Source: Planctomycetota bacterium
GTDB taxonomy: Bacteria > Planctomycetota > B15-G4 > JADJEK01
Length of the DNA stretch: 56,119 nucleotides
Assembly (NCBI GenBank): GCA_016213895.1
Contig: JACQZJ010000132.1
Coordinates: forward strand, 1-56,119
Direction: 5' to 3'
A program made the position numbers and the translations under genes. Numbering within the stretch: the stretch's first letter is position 1; each line of letters opens with the position of its first letter. Under the pieces are notes generated by a model, which was given only the letters and a program-made list of their open reading frames with translations, was not told the DNA's origin and made no database searches. Positions 10,017 through 19,192 of this stretch are shown piece after piece.

Positions 10017-10106
10017 ACCGAGTTCCCGGTGCGCCACCGCTCATGCTCTGCGATGGCGGCAACAGGCCCCGGCCGCTACGCTGGCCGTGCCGCAGGAGAT
10101 ACGGAC

Positions 10107-10352
10107 ATGTGCCTCGGAGTTCCCGGCAAGGTCGAACGCATCGAGCAGGGCGAGCTGGGCGTGCCCATGGGGACGGTCAGCTTCGGCGGGACGAGGATGG
10201 AAGTCTGCCTCGCCTACGTTCCCGAGGTCCAGGTCGGCGACTACGTCATCGTCCACGTCGGCTTCGCCATCAGCAAGGTCGACGAAGCCGAGGCGCAGGA
10301 GATCTTCCGCATGCTGGAGCAGATGGGGAGCCTGGCGGAGGGCGAGACGTGA
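10107..10352 (+). CDS. hypC: [NiFe]-hydrogenase maturation chaperone HypC
   Basis: The 81-residue protein starts with MCLGVPGKV, the HypC signature; Cys2 is essential for carrying the Fe(CN)2CO precursor with HypD. An AGGAG ribosome-binding site at 10094-10098 places the start at 10107, although the frame is open further upstream. The stop overlaps the hypD GTG start (GTGA). HypC delivers the iron group to the hydrogenase large-subunit precursor; the hydrogenase encoded at 20.9-25.7 kb is the obvious client. Confidence 0.95.
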   Translation: MCLGVPGKVERIEQGELGVPMGTVSFGGTRMEVCLAYVPEVQVGDYVIVHVGFAISKVDEAEAQEIFRMLEQMGSLAEGET

Positions 10353-11443
10353 AGTACGTCGACGAGTACCGCCGGGAGCCCGAGGCGCGGCGCTGCCTGG
10401 AGCTGATCCACCGCACGGTCAAGAAGCCGCACACGGTGATGGAGATCTGCGGCGGGCAGACGCACACGCTCATCCGCTCGGGCATCGACCGCATGCTGCC
10501 CAAGCAGGTGACGCTCGTGCACGGCCCGGGCTGCCCGGTGTGCGTCACGCCCCTCGAGATGATCGACCGCGCCATCGCCATCGCCGCGCGGCCCGAGGCG
10601 ACCATGACCTCGTTCGGCGACATGCTGCGCGTGCCCGGCTCCGTGACCGACTTGCTCGCGGTCAAGTCGCAGGGCGGCGACGTGCGCGTGGTCTACTCGC
10701 CTCTCGACGCGGTGAAGCTGGCGCGCGCGCAGCCGCAACGCCAGGTGGTCTTCTTCGCCGTGGGCTTCGAGACCACGGCGCCGGCCAACGCCATGGCCGT
10801 CTGGCAGGCCGCTCAGCTCGGCCTCGAGAACTTCTCCATCCTCTGCTCGCACGTGCTCGTGCCGCCGGCCATGGAGGCGATCCTCGCCTCTCCCGACAAC
10901 CGCGTCACCGGCTTCCTCGCCGCCGGGCACGTGTGCACCGTGATGGGCTACAAGGAGTACGAGCCGATCGCAGAGAAGCACCGCGTGCCCATCGTGGTCA
11001 CCGGTTTCGAGCCGCTCGACCTGCTGCAGGGACTGCACATGGTGCTCGCCGCCCTCGAGGAAGGGCGCCGCGGCGTCGAGAACCAGTACAGCCGCTCGGT
11101 GCGCCGGGAAGGCAACGTCCCGGCGCAGGAGCTCATGGCGCGCGTGTTCGAGGTCTCTGACCGCCAATGGCGCGGCATCGGCTGCATCCCGCGGAGCGGC
11201 CTCAAGCTCCGGCCCGACTTCGCGCGCTTCGACGCCGAGCTGCGCTTCGCCGGCCTCGACATCGCCGTCAAGGAGTCGCCCCTCTGCATCGCGGGCGCGA
11301 TCCTGCGCGGCCTGAAGAAGCCGTCCGAGTGCGAGCAGTTCGGCAAGGGCTGCTCGCCGGAGAAGCCCCTCGGCGCGCCCATGGTCTCGGCGGAAGGGGC
11401 CTGCGCGGCCTACTATCGCTTCGGGAGGGAAGATGAGCCCTGA
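10349..11443 (+). CDS. hypD: [NiFe]-hydrogenase maturation scaffold HypD
   Basis: HypD, 364 residues, is the iron-sulfur scaffold on which Fe(CN)2CO is assembled with HypC and HypE. Recognisable motifs are EICGGQTHT near residue 33, [11 protein letters not shown] near 56, and the C-terminal cysteine cluster with ECEQFGKGC and [11 protein letters not shown] that binds a [4Fe-4S] cluster. The GTG start at 10349 overlaps the hypC stop; the larger open frame in the same phase is a shadow of hsdM. It overlaps hypE by 11 bases. Confidence 0.95.
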   Translation: MKYVDEYRREPEARRCLELIHRTVKKPHTVMEICGGQTHTLIRSGIDRMLPKQVTLVHGPGCPVCVTPLEMIDRAIAIAARPEATMTSFGDMLRVPGSVTDLLAVKSQGGDVRVVYSPLDAVKLARAQPQRQVVFFAVGFETTAPANAMAVWQAAQLGLENFSILCSHVLVPPAMEAILASPDNRVTGFLAAGHVCTVMGYKEYEPIAEKHRVPIVVTGFEPLDLLQGLHMVLAALEEGRRGVENQYSRSVRREGNVPAQELMARVFEVSDRQWRGIGCIPRSGLKLRPDFARFDAELRFAGLDIAVKESPLCIAGAILRGLKKPSECEQFGKGCSPEKPLGAPMVSAEGACAAYYRFGREDEP

Positions 11444-12503
11444 AGGAAAGGCCGACCTCGCGGCCGGCGCGCGCTGCCCGATCCCCATCAGCGACTACCC
11501 GGCGGTCCTCTTGGCGCACGGCGGCGGCGGCCGCCTGACGCAGATGCTCATCGAGCGCTTCTTCCTGCCCGAGTTCGACAACCCGGCGCTCCGGACGCTG
11601 CACGACGGCGCGTTGCTCGAGATCGGCGGCGCGCGCGTCGCGTTCTCGACCGACTCGTTCGTGGTCCATCCGCTCTTCTTCCCGGGCGGCGACATCGGCT
11701 CTCTCGCCGTGCACGGCACGGTGAACGACCTGGCGATGTGCGGCGCCCGTCCCGCGGCGCTCTCGGCCGGCTTCATCCTCGAGGAGGGGCTGCCGCTCGA
11801 GGACCTGTGGCGCGTCACGCGCTCCATGAAGGAGGCGGCCGCGGCGGCTGGCGTGCCCATCGTCACGGGCGACACCAAGGTCGTGGACCGCGGCAAGGGA
11901 GACGGCCTGTTCATCAACACGGCGGGCATCGGCCTGGTCTTGCCGGGCATCGACATCGCTCCGCGCCGCGCCGCGGCCGGCGACGCGGTGATCTTGAGCG
12001 GGACCATCGCCGACCACGGCGTGGCGATCCTCTCGGTGCGCGAGGGCCTGGAGTTCGAGACGCCGCTTCAGAGCGACTCGGCGCCGCTCGCCGGCCTGGT
12101 CGAGCGGCTCCTGCAGGTCGGGGGGAATCAGGTGCACGTCCTGCGCGATCCCACGCGCGGGGGCGTGGCCAGCTCCCTGAACGAGATCGCCGCGCAGGCG
12201 CGCCTGGGCGTGCGCCTCGACGAGCGCGCCATCCCGGTGCGAGAGGAAGTCCGCGGCGCCTGCGAGTTCCTCGGGCTCGACCCCCTGTACGTCGCCAACG
12301 AGGGCAAGTGCCTGGTCATCGTCGCGCCGCAGGCGGCAGCCGCCGTCCTCGCGGCCATGCGCGCGCATCCCCTCGGCCGCGAGTCCGCGATCATCGGCGA
12401 GTTGGTCGAGCGCCACCCCGGCAAGGTGGTCCTCCGAAGCGGCATCGGCGGCACGAGGATCGTCGACATGCTGAGCGGCGAGCAGCTCCCGCGCATCTGC
12501 TGA
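11433..12503 (+). CDS. hypE: [NiFe]-hydrogenase maturation protein HypE
   Basis: HypE (356 residues) is an AIRS/PurM-fold ATPase that dehydrates the carbamoyl group on its C-terminal cysteine to give the cyanide ligands. The N-terminal LLAHGGGGR, central [13 protein letters not shown] and [13 protein letters not shown] motifs and the exact C-terminal PRIC (with the acceptor Cys as last residue) are all present. It is the last gene of hypCDE. The partner HypF, which carbamoylates this cysteine, is not encoded in the window. Confidence 0.95.
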   Translation: MSPEGKADLAAGARCPIPISDYPAVLLAHGGGGRLTQMLIERFFLPEFDNPALRTLHDGALLEIGGARVAFSTDSFVVHPLFFPGGDIGSLAVHGTVNDLAMCGARPAALSAGFILEEGLPLEDLWRVTRSMKEAAAAAGVPIVTGDTKVVDRGKGDGLFINTAGIGLVLPGIDIAPRRAAAGDAVILSGTIADHGVAILSVREGLEFETPLQSDSAPLAGLVERLLQVGGNQVHVLRDPTRGGVASSLNEIAAQARLGVRLDERAIPVREEVRGACEFLGLDPLYVANEGKCLVIVAPQAAAAVLAAMRAHPLGRESAIIGELVERHPGKVVLRSGIGGTRIVDMLSGEQLPRIC

Positions 12504-12618
12504 ACGCGCCGAGACGCGATTCCTACTTCCTCGACATGGCGCTCGCGGCGCCGCGCTTCTAGATTCGCACTGCGTCGGCTCCGAAGGAAAGCCCACGAGC
12601 GGGGCGGCCCCGTCCGAC

Positions 12619-13347
12619 ATGGCTCAGGGTTCGTCCATGCTCCAGACCTCCTTCGAAGCCACGGAAGACGCCATCGAGGCGGTCGTGGCCTACAGCCGAG
12701 ACCAGGGAGAGGACTTCCTGGCCGCGGTGCCCTTCGAGCGCTTCGATCGCAGCGACACCACCTGGTGGCTGGTGCCGTCGCGCAAGCCCCCGCACTACCG
12801 CTACGGCAAGGTCGCCTTCGTCTCAGAGGGCGTGCCGGCGCGCGTCTTCGTGGGATTCTGCGTCGAGAAGGGGCTGGACGGCGCCGCGAACGCCACGCTC
12901 GCGCGCTCGGCCAAGGCCGGGTACCTCATGCAGGCGGACTGGACGTGGCACGCTGTCCTGCGCAGCCTGAGCACCGGCGCGTTCCGCGCCGACCTCGATC
13001 GCCTGCGCTCGCGGGCCAAGACCCCGGTCTTCGTCCAGGTGCGCGCGGAGGCGCTCTCGCGGCGCCTGGTCGCCGAGAAGAGCGAGGTGGTCCGCGTCCA
13101 TTACGACGCCAGGAAGCTGCGCGTCGAGCCCGATGGCAGCGGCGCGGGCCTCCTCGGCCTGGCCGAAGGGGACAACCTGCGCGCCCTCGGCGAGAAGCTC
13201 GCGAAGCTGCCGGACGCTGACTGGACGTGGATCACGTTCATGGCCGGCCTGCTCTTCGACGTGGTTCCGCCGCGCACGCCCGGGGCCTGGGACGCGGCGG
13301 ACCTCTGGGAAAACGCGGTCAAGCCCTGGAGTTCCTGGCTGCGCTGA
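12619..13347 (+). CDS. Hypothetical protein
   Basis: I do not recognise this 242-residue protein. It has no signal peptide, no membrane segment and no clear motif. It is rich in Trp (for example DTTWWLVP, ADWTWHAVLR and DADWTWITFM) and looks like a folded alpha/beta cytoplasmic protein. A second possible start lies at 12637 (MLQTSF). It sits 115 bases after hypE on the same strand and converges with the ATPase gene at 13364, with only 16 bases between the stops. The coding pattern is clean, so the gene is probably real. Confidence 0.7.
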   Translation: MAQGSSMLQTSFEATEDAIEAVVAYSRDQGEDFLAAVPFERFDRSDTTWWLVPSRKPPHYRYGKVAFVSEGVPARVFVGFCVEKGLDGAANATLARSAKAGYLMQADWTWHAVLRSLSTGAFRADLDRLRSRAKTPVFVQVRAEALSRRLVAEKSEVVRVHYDARKLRVEPDGSGAGLLGLAEGDNLRALGEKLAKLPDADWTWITFMAGLLFDVVPPRTPGAWDAADLWENAVKPWSSWLR

Positions 13348-13363
13348 GCGCGCGGGCTCGGAC

Positions 13364-14089
13364 TCAGGCGAGGAGCGCGTCCCCCAGCGCGCGCACGGCC
13401 GCGAAGAAGGGAGTGCGCGCGAGCCGCTCCGCGCTGCCGATCGTCTCCTCCAGGGTCTCGTCGAACGGCAGGCTCCCCAGGAAGGGCGCGCCGTGCTCCG
13501 CGGCGAGGCGGCGGACCTCGTCCGAACCGCCCCTCCCCATGTTTTCGACCACGCCGCGGACCGGCACCTTCAGCTCGGTCAGGAGGCGCAGGTTCCTCCG
13601 CACCGTCTCCTGCACCACGCGCGAGGCGTTCGCGACCACGAGATACTCGGCGCGCGGGATGAGGCGCACGCAGTCCATGGCGGCGTCCCCCAGACCGGGC
13701 GGCATGTCGATGATCAGGGCGTCGAGCTCGCCCCAGCGCGTGATGGCCAGGATCTCCAGGAGCGCGTTGGTCACGTCCGCTCCGCGCAGGGGCACCGGCC
13801 GCTCGCCGGAGAAGCAGGTCACGGACATGAAGCGCACGCCGGAGCAGAGCGGCGGCTCCACTCCGTGCACCTCCTGCGGAAAGCCCGCGGCGGCGCCCAG
13901 GATGACGTGATCGGTCGGGCCGGTGAGGTCGAGGTCGAGGAGGCCGGCCTTGCGGCCGCCGCGGGCCAGGGCCAGCGCCAGAGCAGACGCCACGCAGCTC
14001 TTGCCGATGCCGCCCTTGCCGCCGGTCACGCCGATGATGCGCGCCGCTCCCGCGAGGCGCGCGCCGACCACGGAAAGCCGCGGATCCAT
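13364..14089 (-). CDS. MinD/Mrp-type P-loop ATPase next to hypA, probable ATPase-type HypB
   Basis: The protein has a deviant Walker A motif, TGGKGGIGKS (about residues 20-29), and DALIIDMPPGLGD as the switch II region, both typical of the MinD/Mrp/ApbC family. It lies directly behind hypA (the stop of hypA is 5 bases before this ATG; a GTG at 14098 would overlap it). Archaeal hydrogenase clusters, studied in Thermococcus kodakarensis, use a Mrp/MinD-type HypB ATPase with HypA for nickel insertion in place of the usual HypB GTPase. No GTPase-type hypB occurs in the window. An iron-sulfur carrier (Mrp) role is the alternative. Confidence 0.82.
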   Translation of the reverse strand: MDPRLSVVGARLAGAARIIGVTGGKGGIGKSCVASALALALARGGRKAGLLDLDLTGPTDHVILGAAAGFPQEVHGVEPPLCSGVRFMSVTCFSGERPVPLRGADVTNALLEILAITRWGELDALIIDMPPGLGDAAMDCVRLIPRAEYLVVANASRVVQETVRRNLRLLTELKVPVRGVVENMGRGGSDEVRRLAAEHGAPFLGSLPFDETLEETIGSAERLARTPFFAAVRALGDALLA

Positions 14090-14094
14090 CTGCG

Positions 14095-14505
14095 TCACTC
14101 TCCCTCGATCGAGGCGATGCTCACCCCGCGCCCGGCGAGCATCTCGAAGTCCGGGCTCTGGCAGCGCGGGCAGCGCAGGCAAGCGTGAGCCAGCTCGGGG
14201 ATGAAGTGCATGGCTTCGGACTCGTCCGTGTCCTTCGGCCCGCTTGTCTCGGCCAAGGTAAACTCGCGCGCGCAGGGCCGGCAGCGGAAACGCGCCGGTT
14301 CCGTCTCCAGCACGATCTGGACGCCGGCGAGGCGCGGCTCGGAAGCCGGCATGATCTCCTTGAGCGCGTAGTCGAAGACCTCCCGCGCGATGGTCTGCAG
14401 CTCGCCGATCCGGACCACGAGCTTCGTGATGCGCGCGATTCCTCCCTGCTCGGCGAACTCCAGCGCCGAGCGGATCACGGCCTCGGCCAGTGCGAACTCA
14501 TGCAT
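14095..14505 (-). CDS. hypA: Nickel metallochaperone HypA, long zinc-domain form
   Basis: HypA (136 residues) starts MHEFALAEAV; the Met-His pair at the N-terminus is the nickel site. The zinc domain has CRPC (Cys75, Cys78) and CPRC (Cys112, Cys115), with an extra Cys109. The pairs are about 34 residues apart, while E. coli-type HypA has a gap of about a dozen, so the zinc loop carries an insertion rich in acidic residues. Archaeal HypA proteins that work with a MinD-type HypB also have an enlarged zinc domain. It overlaps the corrinoid-protein gene by 8 bases and is followed by the MinD-type ATPase. Confidence 0.92.
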   Translation of the reverse strand: MHEFALAEAVIRSALEFAEQGGIARITKLVVRIGELQTIAREVFDYALKEIMPASEPRLAGVQIVLETEPARFRCRPCAREFTLAETSGPKDTDESEAMHFIPELAHACLRCPRCQSPDFEMLAGRGVSIASIEGE

Positions 14506-15154
14506 GCTCGGCTCCTGGCGCGCCGACCCAGGCGCTGGCCAGGCGCGCGGCCTTGCTCGCGTCCTCGGCGTAGCCGTCCGCGCCCATCTCGCGCGCCCGC
14601 TCTGCGCTGAGCGGAGCGCCGCCCACCAGCACCTTCACGCGCGCCCTGAGCCCGGCGGCCTGCAGGGCGTCCACCGTCTTCTTCATGTTGGGCATGGTGG
14701 TCGAGAGCAGCGCGGACATGGCCACGATGTCCGCGCCTCCATCGCGGACGGACGCGACGAAGCGCTCCGCCTTGACGTCCGCGCCCAGGTCCCTGACCGC
14801 GAAGCCCACGCCGTTCAGCATCATGGACACGATGTTTTTGCCGATGTCGTGCAGGTCGCCCTCGACCGTGCCGATCACCACCGTGCCGATCGGCTCGACG
14901 TGGGCCGCCGCGAGGCGCGGCTCGAGCACGCGGAGCGCTGCCTTCATGGCGCGCGCGGCGACCAGCATCTCCGGGAGGAAGTACTGTCCCTCCTCGAAGA
15001 GGCGGCCGGTCTCGCGCATGGCCGGGATCAGCCCCTCGCGCAGGATCCTCTCGGGCTCGACGCCCGCGCCGAGCGCCTTCTCGACCTCCTCGCTCACGAC
15101 CCTCTGGTCGCCCGCGAGGATGCCCCGGTACATCGCCTCCAGGTCGGTGTCCAT
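14498..15154 (-). CDS. Corrinoid (B12-binding) methyl-carrier protein, MtbC/MttC type
   Basis: This 218-residue protein has the two-domain layout of corrinoid proteins used by methylamine, methanol or methoxy-compound methyltransferases: a helical cap domain (residues 1-85) and a Rossmann-like B12 domain. GDLHDIGKN near residues 99-107 contains His102, the lower cobalt ligand. SALLSTTM and LVGGAPLS complete the B12 pattern. The start at 15154 is preferred over 15160 because an AGAGG sequence lies 6 bases upstream. No substrate-specific methyltransferase or reactivase gene is adjacent; it instead heads an apparent operon with hypA and the ATPase. Confidence 0.88.
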   Translation of the reverse strand: MDTDLEAMYRGILAGDQRVVSEEVEKALGAGVEPERILREGLIPAMRETGRLFEEGQYFLPEMLVAARAMKAALRVLEPRLAAAHVEPIGTVVIGTVEGDLHDIGKNIVSMMLNGVGFAVRDLGADVKAERFVASVRDGGADIVAMSALLSTTMPNMKKTVDALQAAGLRARVKVLVGGAPLSAERAREMGADGYAEDASKAARLASAWVGAPGAEHA

Positions 15155-15354
15155 CGCCATCCTCTGCCCCGTTTGGCCGGGGCGCCTTTCCCGCGCATCG
15201 TACAGCGCCGGCAACCACTCGGTCCCGCTCCGCTCCCTCCCGCGAGTTTTCCGCGAAGCGCCGCGCGCGGGAATGCGCTCTGAAATCGGGCGGCATCACC
15301 CGGGCGGTTCGACCGCACGCCGAGCCGCGCACTACACGGACAGGAGACAGACGG

Positions 15355-17028
15355 ATGGTTCGCTCGCAACGCTCTTTTACAACCGTGGTTACAGCCGCGC
15401 TGCTTGCCTCGTTCACGGGAGGAGCAAGCGCCCAAGGCATCCTCCATTCCTTCTACGGCAACCCTGGCGACCTCCAGGGACATGCGGTCAGCGGAGCAGG
15501 CGATGTCGACCAGGACGGCGTCGACGACGTCATCGCTGGCGCGCCGTACAACAACCTCAACGGCGCCAAGTCCGGCGCGGCACGCGTCTTCTCGGGCGCG
15601 AGCGGCGCAGTGCTTCACACCTTCTACGGCGACTCCGCCTCCGATCAGTTCGGCTGGTCGGTGAGCGGCGCGGGCGACGTGAACCAGGACGGCTTCGACG
15701 ACGTCATCGTCGGCGCGGTGAGCGACAGCACCGCCGGCTACGCGTCCGGCAGCGCCTTCGTCTACTCCGGGCTGAACGGATCGCTGCTGCACGCCTTTCA
15801 CGGCACGGCGGCGACCGAGATGCTGGGCCGCTCGGTGAGCGGCGCGGGCGACGTGAACCAGGACGGCTTCGACGACGTCATCGTCGGCGCGGTCCACAAG
15901 AACAACCACGGAGCGGCGCTGGTCTACTCCGGCAAGGACGGCTCGCTCCTCTACACGTTCCAGGGCGACGCGAATGGCACCTTCTTCGGCATCTGGGTGA
16001 GCGGCGCGGACGACGTGAACGCGGACTCCTACCCCGACCTGGTCGTGGGAGATCACACCTACAACCTGCACGGCGCCAACTCCGGCGCCGTCTGGGTCTT
16101 CTCGGGAAAGACCGGGGCGAAGCTTCATTCCTTCTACGGCGACGCTGCTGAGGACCGCCTGGGCTACTGCGTGGGCGATGCCGGCGACGTCAACAAGGAC
16201 GGCTACGCCGACGTCATCGCCGGCGCCTTCCAGGATGACAACACCGGCGCCGACGCGGGCAGCGCACGCGTCTACTCGGGCAAGGACGGCTCGATCCTCT
16301 ACCACGTGAACGGCGACGCGGCCGGGAACTGGTTCGGTCACAGCGTGGACGGCGCGGGCGACGTCAACGGCGACGGCTACGCCGACTTCCTGGCCGGCGC
16401 TCCATATGCCAGCCCCGGCGGCGCCAACGCCGGTAGGGTGCGGGTCTACTCGGGCGCGACCGGCTCGGTCCTCTTCACCCTGGACGGGACAGCGGGCGAC
16501 CGGCTCGGCTGGTCGGTGAGCGGCACGGGCGACGTCAACGGCGACGGTCGTGACGACTTCGCGGCCGGGGCAAGCACCGAGGACACGAACGGCTACCTGG
16601 CCGGCGCAGCGCTGGTGTATGGCGGCGTGCCGTGCCCGGGGAGCGTGTCCTCGTACGGGGCGGGCTGTCCCGGGTCGGGCGGGTTCACGCCGTCGCTCGC
16701 GCTCTTGGGCTGCGCGTCCCCGGGAAGCCTGGTGACCCTCGAGATCGAGAATGGTCTCGGCGGCGTCCTCGCCTTCCTCTTCGTCGGCCTGAACGCGGTC
16801 TCCATTCCCGCGGGCGGAAGCTGCACCCTGCTCGTCGATCCGATCCCCCTCATCCTGCCGCTGCCGCTCGGGGGCAGCGGCGCGGGCGAAGGCGCGATCA
16901 GCGTCCCGGCCCAGATCCCGTCCGGCATGGCGAACGTGCTGGTGCGCGCCCAGGCCTTCCTGCCCGACCCGGGCGGCGTCCCGGGTTTCTCGACGACCAA
17001 CGGGCTCCACATCGACATTCGCAACTAG
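15355..17028 (+). CDS. Secreted FG-GAP (integrin-alpha-like) beta-propeller protein
   Basis: The 557-residue protein has a signal peptide (hydrophobic to about residue 24, GGASAQG cleavage region) and seven FG-GAP repeats up to about residue 420. Each repeat carries a Ca-binding loop of the form GDVNQDGFDDVIVGA. Repeats 2 and 3 are nearly identical over this loop. The C-terminal domain (about 425-557) begins with a GAGCPGSGG motif, a type of domain I know mainly from Planctomycetota secreted proteins. An AGGAG site lies 8 bases before the ATG. The product is probably extracellular or surface-bound; its ligand is unknown. Confidence 0.9.
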   Translation: MVRSQRSFTTVVTAALLASFTGGASAQGILHSFYGNPGDLQGHAVSGAGDVDQDGVDDVIAGAPYNNLNGAKSGAARVFSGASGAVLHTFYGDSASDQFGWSVSGAGDVNQDGFDDVIVGAVSDSTAGYASGSAFVYSGLNGSLLHAFHGTAATEMLGRSVSGAGDVNQDGFDDVIVGAVHKNNHGAALVYSGKDGSLLYTFQGDANGTFFGIWVSGADDVNADSYPDLVVGDHTYNLHGANSGAVWVFSGKTGAKLHSFYGDAAEDRLGYCVGDAGDVNKDGYADVIAGAFQDDNTGADAGSARVYSGKDGSILYHVNGDAAGNWFGHSVDGAGDVNGDGYADFLAGAPYASPGGANAGRVRVYSGATGSVLFTLDGTAGDRLGWSVSGTGDVNGDGRDDFAAGASTEDTNGYLAGAALVYGGVPCPGSVSSYGAGCPGSGGFTPSLALLGCASPGSLVTLEIENGLGGVLAFLFVGLNAVSIPAGGSCTLLVDPIPLILPLPLGGSGAGEGAISVPAQIPSGMANVLVRAQAFLPDPGGVPGFSTTNGLHIDIRN

Positions 17029-17063
17029 GCGGTCCAGGAGGACGGTCTGGACCCTCGGCGATG

Positions 17064-17100
17064 CAGCCGGCGGACACCCGGAGACGGGTGTCCACGGCTG
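17064..17100 (+). terminator. Strong hairpin after the FG-GAP gene
   Basis: A two-part stem is visible: CAGCCG (17064-17069) pairs with CGGCTG (17095-17100), and inside it GGACACCCG (17072-17080) pairs with CGGGTGTCC (17085-17093) around a GAGA loop. It begins 35 bases after the stop codon. There is no run of T after the stem, so it may act as a terminator only in the broad sense or protect the mRNA end. Confidence 0.55.
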
Positions 17101-17286
17101 ATCGCCACGTGTGGGAAAGAGACGAGCCCGTCGCTTGCGTCGCCCCGGGGGGTGCTGCAGGCGGAGCTGCATCCCGACGCATCCAGGAGCGTTCGGGCTA
17201 ACACGGCGTGCGACATCCTCGTAAGCTGACGCAATACGGGCGAGAGGCGCGTGCCGCCCCTGCCCACGGAAGAGGAGGCCGCCGCC

Positions 17287-19116
17287 ATGTCCTCGCCACG
17301 TGTCGCCCCCGCCAGGTCGTGGATGCTCGTCGTTCCGCTGTTCTTCGCGCTCGCTGGAGCGGCCTGCGCGGCCGCGGAAGTCGTCGGAACCAACGCGCTG
17401 CCGTCCGACGACGCGCGCGTGTTCACCCTCATCAGGCCCGTGGAAGCCGAGGGACTGCGCGTGTCCCTCTCCACCGGCGGGCGCGCCAACAAGATGCGCA
17501 CCCTCGAGCACGGCCTGGACTTCGCCTACGACCCCCTGTTCGGGAAGATCGTCCTGCTGCGCGAAATCCCCTTCGATCGCGATGCGGACATGCTCTTCGT
17601 GCGGGGCAGCCTGCGCGACCCAGGGCTGTTCCTCTTCCACCAGCCCCTCGGCCCCGGCAGCGCGAAGGTGATCCTCGCTGGCAAACGGCTCGTCGAGGGC
17701 CAGGGCTTCGAGGTCGACCTCGAAAAGGGCGCGGTCCGCATCCTCGATCCCGGCATCCAGAAGGCCGGCGCCGAGTTCTACGTGAGCGCCGGGGGCCGCT
17801 CCCTCGGCAACTTCGACATGACCGACGAGACGCGCGCCCTGCTCGAACAAGAGGAACCCGCGCAAGACCCGGCCGCCGCCGGCGACGAGCCGGTGGAGGA
17901 ACAGGCGCCCGAGGAAGGCGCGTCCCCCAAGTTCGAGGGTGATTCCGCCGGGCGCGCCCTGTACGACGCGATGATCGACGCCATGTGGGACGCCGAGACG
18001 CTCTCCTGGGTAAGCAGCTACCAGTTCGGCAGAGCCGGGGAAGAGCATCCTTCCAAGGCCACGTACCGCATCTGGATGAAGAAGCCGAACTACGCGCGCG
18101 TGGAGGCGTACAACGAAGGAGGCGAGCTGAGCGGCATCCTCGTGGGCGACGGCGACCACTTCTGGATCTACTGGCCGAACGGCAAGCCGCGCTACCAGTG
18201 GGAGTACCAGGAGAAGTACGCCGCCGAGTACGAGCTGTTCAAGGACTCCTACTACATGACCAAGCTCACGCCGGTCGGGTGCCACTCCATCGGCCACGAG
18301 GTCGGCAGCCTGGGCGCCGGCATGGCGATGACCATCCTCGACCCGAGCACCTTCCACGGCTACTCCGACTCGCTGCAGCCCTACGTGGACGGCGTGCGCA
18401 GCCTGGGCACGGAGAAGGTCGGGGACGAGGAGTGCGACAAGATCGAAGTCAGCATCATGGACCACCAGCGGAGCTGGTACCTGTGGCTGGCGCAGAGGGA
18501 CCACCTGCCGCGCAAGCTCGAGGAAGTGGTGCGCGTGAGCTTCGACCTCCTCGTGTACGAGGACTGGTCCGAGGTGACGCTCAACGCCGAAATGGCCAGT
18601 GAGCTTTTCCAGTGGCAGCCGCCCGAAGGCTGGAAAGAGTGGGAATTCCCGCCCATCGAGGAGGGCCTGCTGCCGCCGGGCACGGAAGCGCCTGACTTCG
18701 AGCTTTCCGCCGTGGACGGCAGCACGATCCGTCTGTCGGACTATCGCGGCAACGTGGTCTGGCTCAACAAGTGGCGCTGTGGCTGACCCGCCTGCCGTGA
18801 GGAGACAGGGAGTCTCCAGACGATCTACGAGAAGTACCGCGACCAGGGTCTGGTCGTCCTCGGCCTGAACGAGTCCGATGACCGCCAGATCGCCATCGAC
18901 TACATGAAGGAGAACAAGGTCTCCTTCCCGAACGTGCTCGACTCTTCGGAGAAGGCCTGGGAGGTGACCAGCAAGTACGAGACGCTCGGCATGAGCGCCG
19001 TTCCCATGACCTACGTCATCGACCGCGAGGGCAAGATCGTGGACGCGTGGTACGGCTTCGGCGAGGGCCGCATCGACGAGGCGCTGAAGAAGCTGGGCTT
19101 CACCGAGGAGGAGTAG
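17287..19116 (+). CDS. Secreted selenoprotein: DUF2092/LolA-like domain fused to a thioredoxin-fold domain with UxxC active site
   Basis: Read through the in-frame UGA at 18784-18786, this is one 609-residue protein. It has a signal peptide (residues 1-29), an N-terminal domain to about 183, an acidic Glu/Pro linker (about 184-212), a DUF2092/LolA-like beta domain (about 224-450) and an AhpC/TSA-thioredoxin domain (about 460-609). The UGA is residue 500 in WLNKWRCG-U-PACREE, where U-P-A-C replaces the CxxC of thioredoxins. After it the frame runs on with a normal thioredoxin fold (QTIYEKYRDQGLVVLGLN, a cis-Pro in SAVPMTYVIDREG) to TAG at 19114. An ideal SECIS hairpin follows the UGA. The start at 17287 has an AGGAGG site 8 bases upstream. 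Without selenocysteine the protein would lose its whole catalytic half. Confidence 0.92.
18801..18817 (+). promoter_or_regulatory. Bacterial SECIS element of the thioredoxin-fold selenoprotein
   Basis: GGAGAC (18801-18806) pairs perfectly with GTCTCC (18812-18817) around the loop AGGGA. The stem starts 14 nt after the UGA. A 17-nt hairpin with a G-containing apical loop a short distance after the UGA matches the minimal E. coli fdhF SECIS in size, and lies about one codon further from the UGA. SelB would bind it. Confidence 0.85.
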
Positions 19117-19192
19117 CGACCGATCTGCGCGCAGCGGGCGGGGCCTCGCGGCGCGGTCGAATCCCGCGCGACAACTGGGACAGACTCCCGGG

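Noticed and set aside
10029-10106. N-terminal extension of HypC
   Set aside because: HypC must begin MCLG with Cys2, and the ribosome-binding site fits the start at 10107.
12501-12503. UGA after hypE as possible selenocysteine
   Set aside because: HypE ends with its canonical PRIC; the downstream frame is Arg/Ser-rich without conserved features.
18784-19116. Frameshift or pseudogene explanation for the broken thioredoxin domain
   Set aside because: The frame is unchanged across the UGA, the UGA lies at the catalytic position, and a SECIS hairpin follows.
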